From the NCBI GenBank assembly GCA_015057625.1, contig SVDZ01000007.1, positions 1 to 64,000 on the forward strand: a stretch of DNA of 64,000 nucleotides, in the 5' to 3' direction. A model generated the notes under the pieces. The model searched no databases. It was not told where the DNA came from and saw only the letters and a list, made by a program, of their open reading frames with translations. Shown here piece after piece: positions 62,269 to 64,000 of this stretch. Source of the DNA: Lachnospiraceae bacterium (lineage in GTDB: Bacteria > Bacillota > Clostridia > Lachnospirales > Lachnospiraceae). A program made the translations under genes and the position numbers. Each line of letters begins with the position of its first letter. The first letter of the stretch is position 1.

Positions 62269-63246
62269 TTATATAAACAACTCATTCTCTTTTTTGAGTT
62301 TTGTATTCTCTTTAATCAGCCTTGCCAATATCATAAGTATTGAAGCCAATATGATTGTTCCAATAGGAAATGTTGCCTGAATATCCATAATATTGTTATT
62401 CTTTCCTGCCGTAAGCTGTGTAAGATTAAAGGCTACCTGCGCCAACACTGCAAATATCAAATATGTTCTGTTTACAGCTGTAAGCTTCATCAGATGCGCA
62501 ACTACTTCTTTATTAGCCACACTTTCTCTCATCTTTGGAATTACACTCCATCCAATCTTTGCAATTACAATTAAATAAATATACGAAATCTGCTGCACTA
62601 TATATCTCATAATCAAAAAGCTTCGTGTTGTTATAACTTCCTGTGGCGAATTTAATGAATGTGATTTCTGCTCAAAAAATAATTTTAAAAGTTGTAGCAG
62701 ATTCATTCCAAAAATCTCAAACACTGCTATTACCATGACTGCAACGCAGGAACCTCTGAGAACTGAGTAAATTTTATCGCCCTTGACTCCGTCAATCATT
62801 CTCACAATCTTTATAATGCAGTAAGCAAAAATCATTGATATCAGCGTCGTAACAAAAACCGATAATTCCGTCGCCACATCATTCACTTTTGAAATATCCG
62901 GCATCATTGATGGGTTAATACCCCAGTAAACTGTTGCAAATGTCATGACCGAAATCACAATCAACAAACAATCTTCGATTCCCATCTTCTTCTTTGCAAT
63001 CAAAAACGTCATCACGGCAATTGGTATCAAACCAATCACCACATAAATTGCGATTGCAATAAAATTACCGACATCTCCCGAAAGTGACATATTCCTAAGT
63101 AACTTAATCAATCCGTTAACCGGCGAAATCAAAATATAAAACATATCGCTCTCAACATCTTTAAAGTTCTTAATCGCAATAATCATGCATGCAAGCGCTT
63201 CAATCAAAAGCACAAAAAACAATTTGACAAAACCTTTATCCTTCAT
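62269..63246 (-). CDS. Polytopic membrane protein, possibly DUF2975-related
   Basis: The product has 325 residues from the start at 63246 (GGAGGT 6 bp upstream; a longer frame to 63291 has no RBS). About eight membrane helices are visible, e.g. LFFVLLIEALACMIIAI, IAIYVVIGLIPIAVMTFL, VFVTTLISMIFAYCIIKIV and TYLIFAVLAQVAFNLTQL. The last four helices, next to a YozG-like regulator gene, recall DUF2975 membrane proteins; the N-terminal half is an addition. Role unknown. It is the first gene of the operon 63246-60002. Confidence 0.65.
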   Translation of the reverse strand: MKDKGFVKLFFVLLIEALACMIIAIKNFKDVESDMFYILISPVNGLIKLLRNMSLSGDVGNFIAIAIYVVIGLIPIAVMTFLIAKKKMGIEDCLLIVISVMTFATVYWGINPSMMPDISKVNDVATELSVFVTTLISMIFAYCIIKIVRMIDGVKGDKIYSVLRGSCVAVMVIAVFEIFGMNLLQLLKLFFEQKSHSLNSPQEVITTRSFLIMRYIVQQISYIYLIVIAKIGWSVIPKMRESVANKEVVAHLMKLTAVNRTYLIFAVLAQVAFNLTQLTAGKNNNIMDIQATFPIGTIILASILMILARLIKENTKLKKENELFI

Positions 63247-63306
63247 AAATACCTCCGTGGCAAAATGCCCACCTATAAATACATAGTTCAAAACACGTGC
63301 TTAGCA

Positions 63307-63373
63307 AAAATTATCGTTTTTCAATAATTTTAATCTTAATATATACAGAAAATTATCGTTTGTCAATAATTTT
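63307..63373. promoter_or_regulatory. Twin 25-bp operator-like repeats around a consensus promoter
   Basis: AAAATTATCGTTT-x-TCAATAATTTT occurs at 63307-63331 and 63349-63373 with one mismatch, spaced 42 bp (about four helical turns). Between and within them lie TTGACA (-35, 63361-63366) and TATATT (-10, 63338-63343) with a 17-bp spacer on the minus strand. The arrangement fits cooperative repression by the YozG-type protein of this operon. Confidence 0.75.
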
Positions 63374-63397
63374 TTTAAAAATGAGACATGCACATAA

Positions 63398-63447
63398 AAA
63401 AAACCGACATGAAAAGGATGTTTACATACTTTTCATGTCGGTTTTTT
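63398..63447. terminator. Bidirectional terminator after the antiporter gene
   Basis: AAAAAACCGACATGAAAAG (63398-63416) and its exact inverse (63429-63447) form a 19-bp stem with a 12-nt loop and T-runs on both strands. Confidence 0.9.
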
Positions 63448-63552
63448 ATGTATATGGCGAAGCCATAGAGCGAGAAGTAGCGAAGCGTATTCGAGCTTGC
63501 ATGTATATGGCGAAGCCATAAAGCGAAAAGTAGCGAGAAGTAGCGAGCTTGC
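63448..63552. repeat. Tandem 53-bp repeat with internal palindrome
   Basis: ATGTATATGGCGAAGCCATA starts both copies (63448-63500 and 63501-63552), followed by AGCGA-AAGTAGCGA units and GAGCTTGC. TATGGC-GAA-GCCATA is palindromic. It lies between the antiporter stop and its terminator, so it is transcribed into the 3' UTR. Origin unknown; similar small repeats are typical of clostridial intergenic DNA. Confidence 0.75.
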
Positions 63553-63556
63553 ATAT

Positions 63557-64000
63557 CTATGCTTCCTTTTTAATTTCTCCAATATACGTCAGTGTAATTT
63601 TTGTGAGAACCGGTCCAACCAGCTCGTAGATTACTGTTCCGCAAAGAACAACTGCTGTTATTCTACTGCTGTACTGTGGCACTATGGCTCCACTCATGGA
63701 CGCAAGACCAATGGCCACTCCGGCCTGAGGAATAAGTCCGATTCCCAAAAATTTCTGAACATTTGGCTCTGCTTTTGAAAGCTTTCCTCCAATTGCTGCT
63801 CCCACAAGCTTTCCTCCCACTCTGAATACAATATAAATTATACCCAGTGTTCCTATTGTAGGAAGTATTCCTATATCAAGTCCAGCTCCCGACATAAAGA
63901 AGAACATCATAAATATCGGTGGCGTCATTCTATCCATCTGCTCAAATACAACCTTACAGTTACTTGAGGTATTTACTACTGTGATACTCATTGCCATACA
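63557..64000 (-). CDS. Cation/proton antiporter, C-terminal part (runs off the window)
   Basis: About 147 residues are visible. They form the last membrane helices of a CPA-type Na+/H+ or K+/H+ exchanger: MTPPIFMMFFFMSGAGLDIG, YIVFRVGGKLVGAAIGGKLS, FLGIGLIPQAGVAIGLASMS. The protein continues beyond 64000. The visible end has a short tail (IGEIKKEA) and no TrkA-N domain. It exchanges cations for protons across the cytoplasmic membrane. Confidence 0.85.
   Translation of the reverse strand, partial: CMAMSITVVNTSSNCKVVFEQMDRMTPPIFMMFFFMSGAGLDIGILPTIGTLGIIYIVFRVGGKLVGAAIGGKLSKAEPNVQKFLGIGLIPQAGVAIGLASMSGAIVPQYSSRITAVVLCGTVIYELVGPVLTKITLTYIGEIKKEA

Noticed and set aside
63448..63552. CRISPR array or tandem genes
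   Set aside because: Only two head-to-tail copies without spacers; best described as a small intergenic tandem repeat.

Overview
The window looks like a chromosomal segment of a low-GC Gram-positive anaerobe, most likely a Lachnospiraceae-type Clostridia. Reasons: strong AGGAGG ribosome binding sites, TTGACA/TATAAT-like promoters, a GAAC-N4-GTTC LexA box, and GMP synthase, UvrA and UvrB of clostridial type. Nearly every gene lies on the minus strand. I see no rRNA, tRNA, CRISPR array, insertion sequence, integrase or transposase.

Left flank (1-8.0 kb): a truncated Rrf2-type regulator and a tandem SnoaL-like protein sharing a repeated operator, a two-helix membrane protein, a secreted cyclophilin-like/Big_2 protein, decayed fragments beside a CDI-immunity-like gene, a lipoprotein, a triple GGCT/AIG2-like protein and a WYL-like regulator. 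From 8.04 to 8.45 kb there is a gene-free stretch with a long inverted repeat, an orphan consensus promoter and a degenerate copy of the guaA 3' end.

Accessory island (about 8.3-53.27 kb, AT-rich, ending at the 3' end of guaA): (a) a TIR cluster with three TIR-type proteins and one small partner; (b) a five-gene AbiE-headed operon in which a truncated AbiEii runs into a DUF4869-like protein, a mini P-loop ATPase and an unknown protein; (c) an antitoxin-like gene with a 28-codon zeta-toxin remnant; (d) an undescribed four-gene set (coiled coil, Cys-rich, two membrane/secreted proteins); (e) a DNA phosphorothioation locus of about 26 kb. Locus (e) reads leftward from an XRE regulator: HNH protein, NERD-UvrD helicase, AddB-like protein, SNF2 helicase, RecQ-like helicase, DpdG-like protein, large ATPase, an unknown protein, then dndB, dndC, dndD, dndE, dndA, a second HNH endonuclease and an AIPR protein. 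No DptF/G/H genes are seen. The four helicase/ATPase genes instead match the PbeABCD/DpdEFGH-type partner module. DndB has its own consensus promoter overlapped by an 18-bp-arm palindrome. (f) Next come HIRAN and small Cys-rich genes, an XRE protein, a Lys-rich protein with a frameshift, a Cys-containing element protein, and a two-gene glycine-zipper membrane module at 50.4-53.0 kb that is a good candidate for an undescribed defence system.

Right flank (53.27-64 kb): guaA, then uvrB-uvrA under a LexA-box promoter, two tandem lipoprotein paralogues with a YozG-type regulator and a polytopic membrane protein, and the C-terminal part of a cation/proton antiporter. In the island, modification (Dnd) and interference (helicase/ATPase) genes share one transcript but can be regulated separately. 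The TIR, AbiE, glycine-zipper and Dnd modules look like stacked anti-phage systems; this is inferred from domain content and position, not proven.
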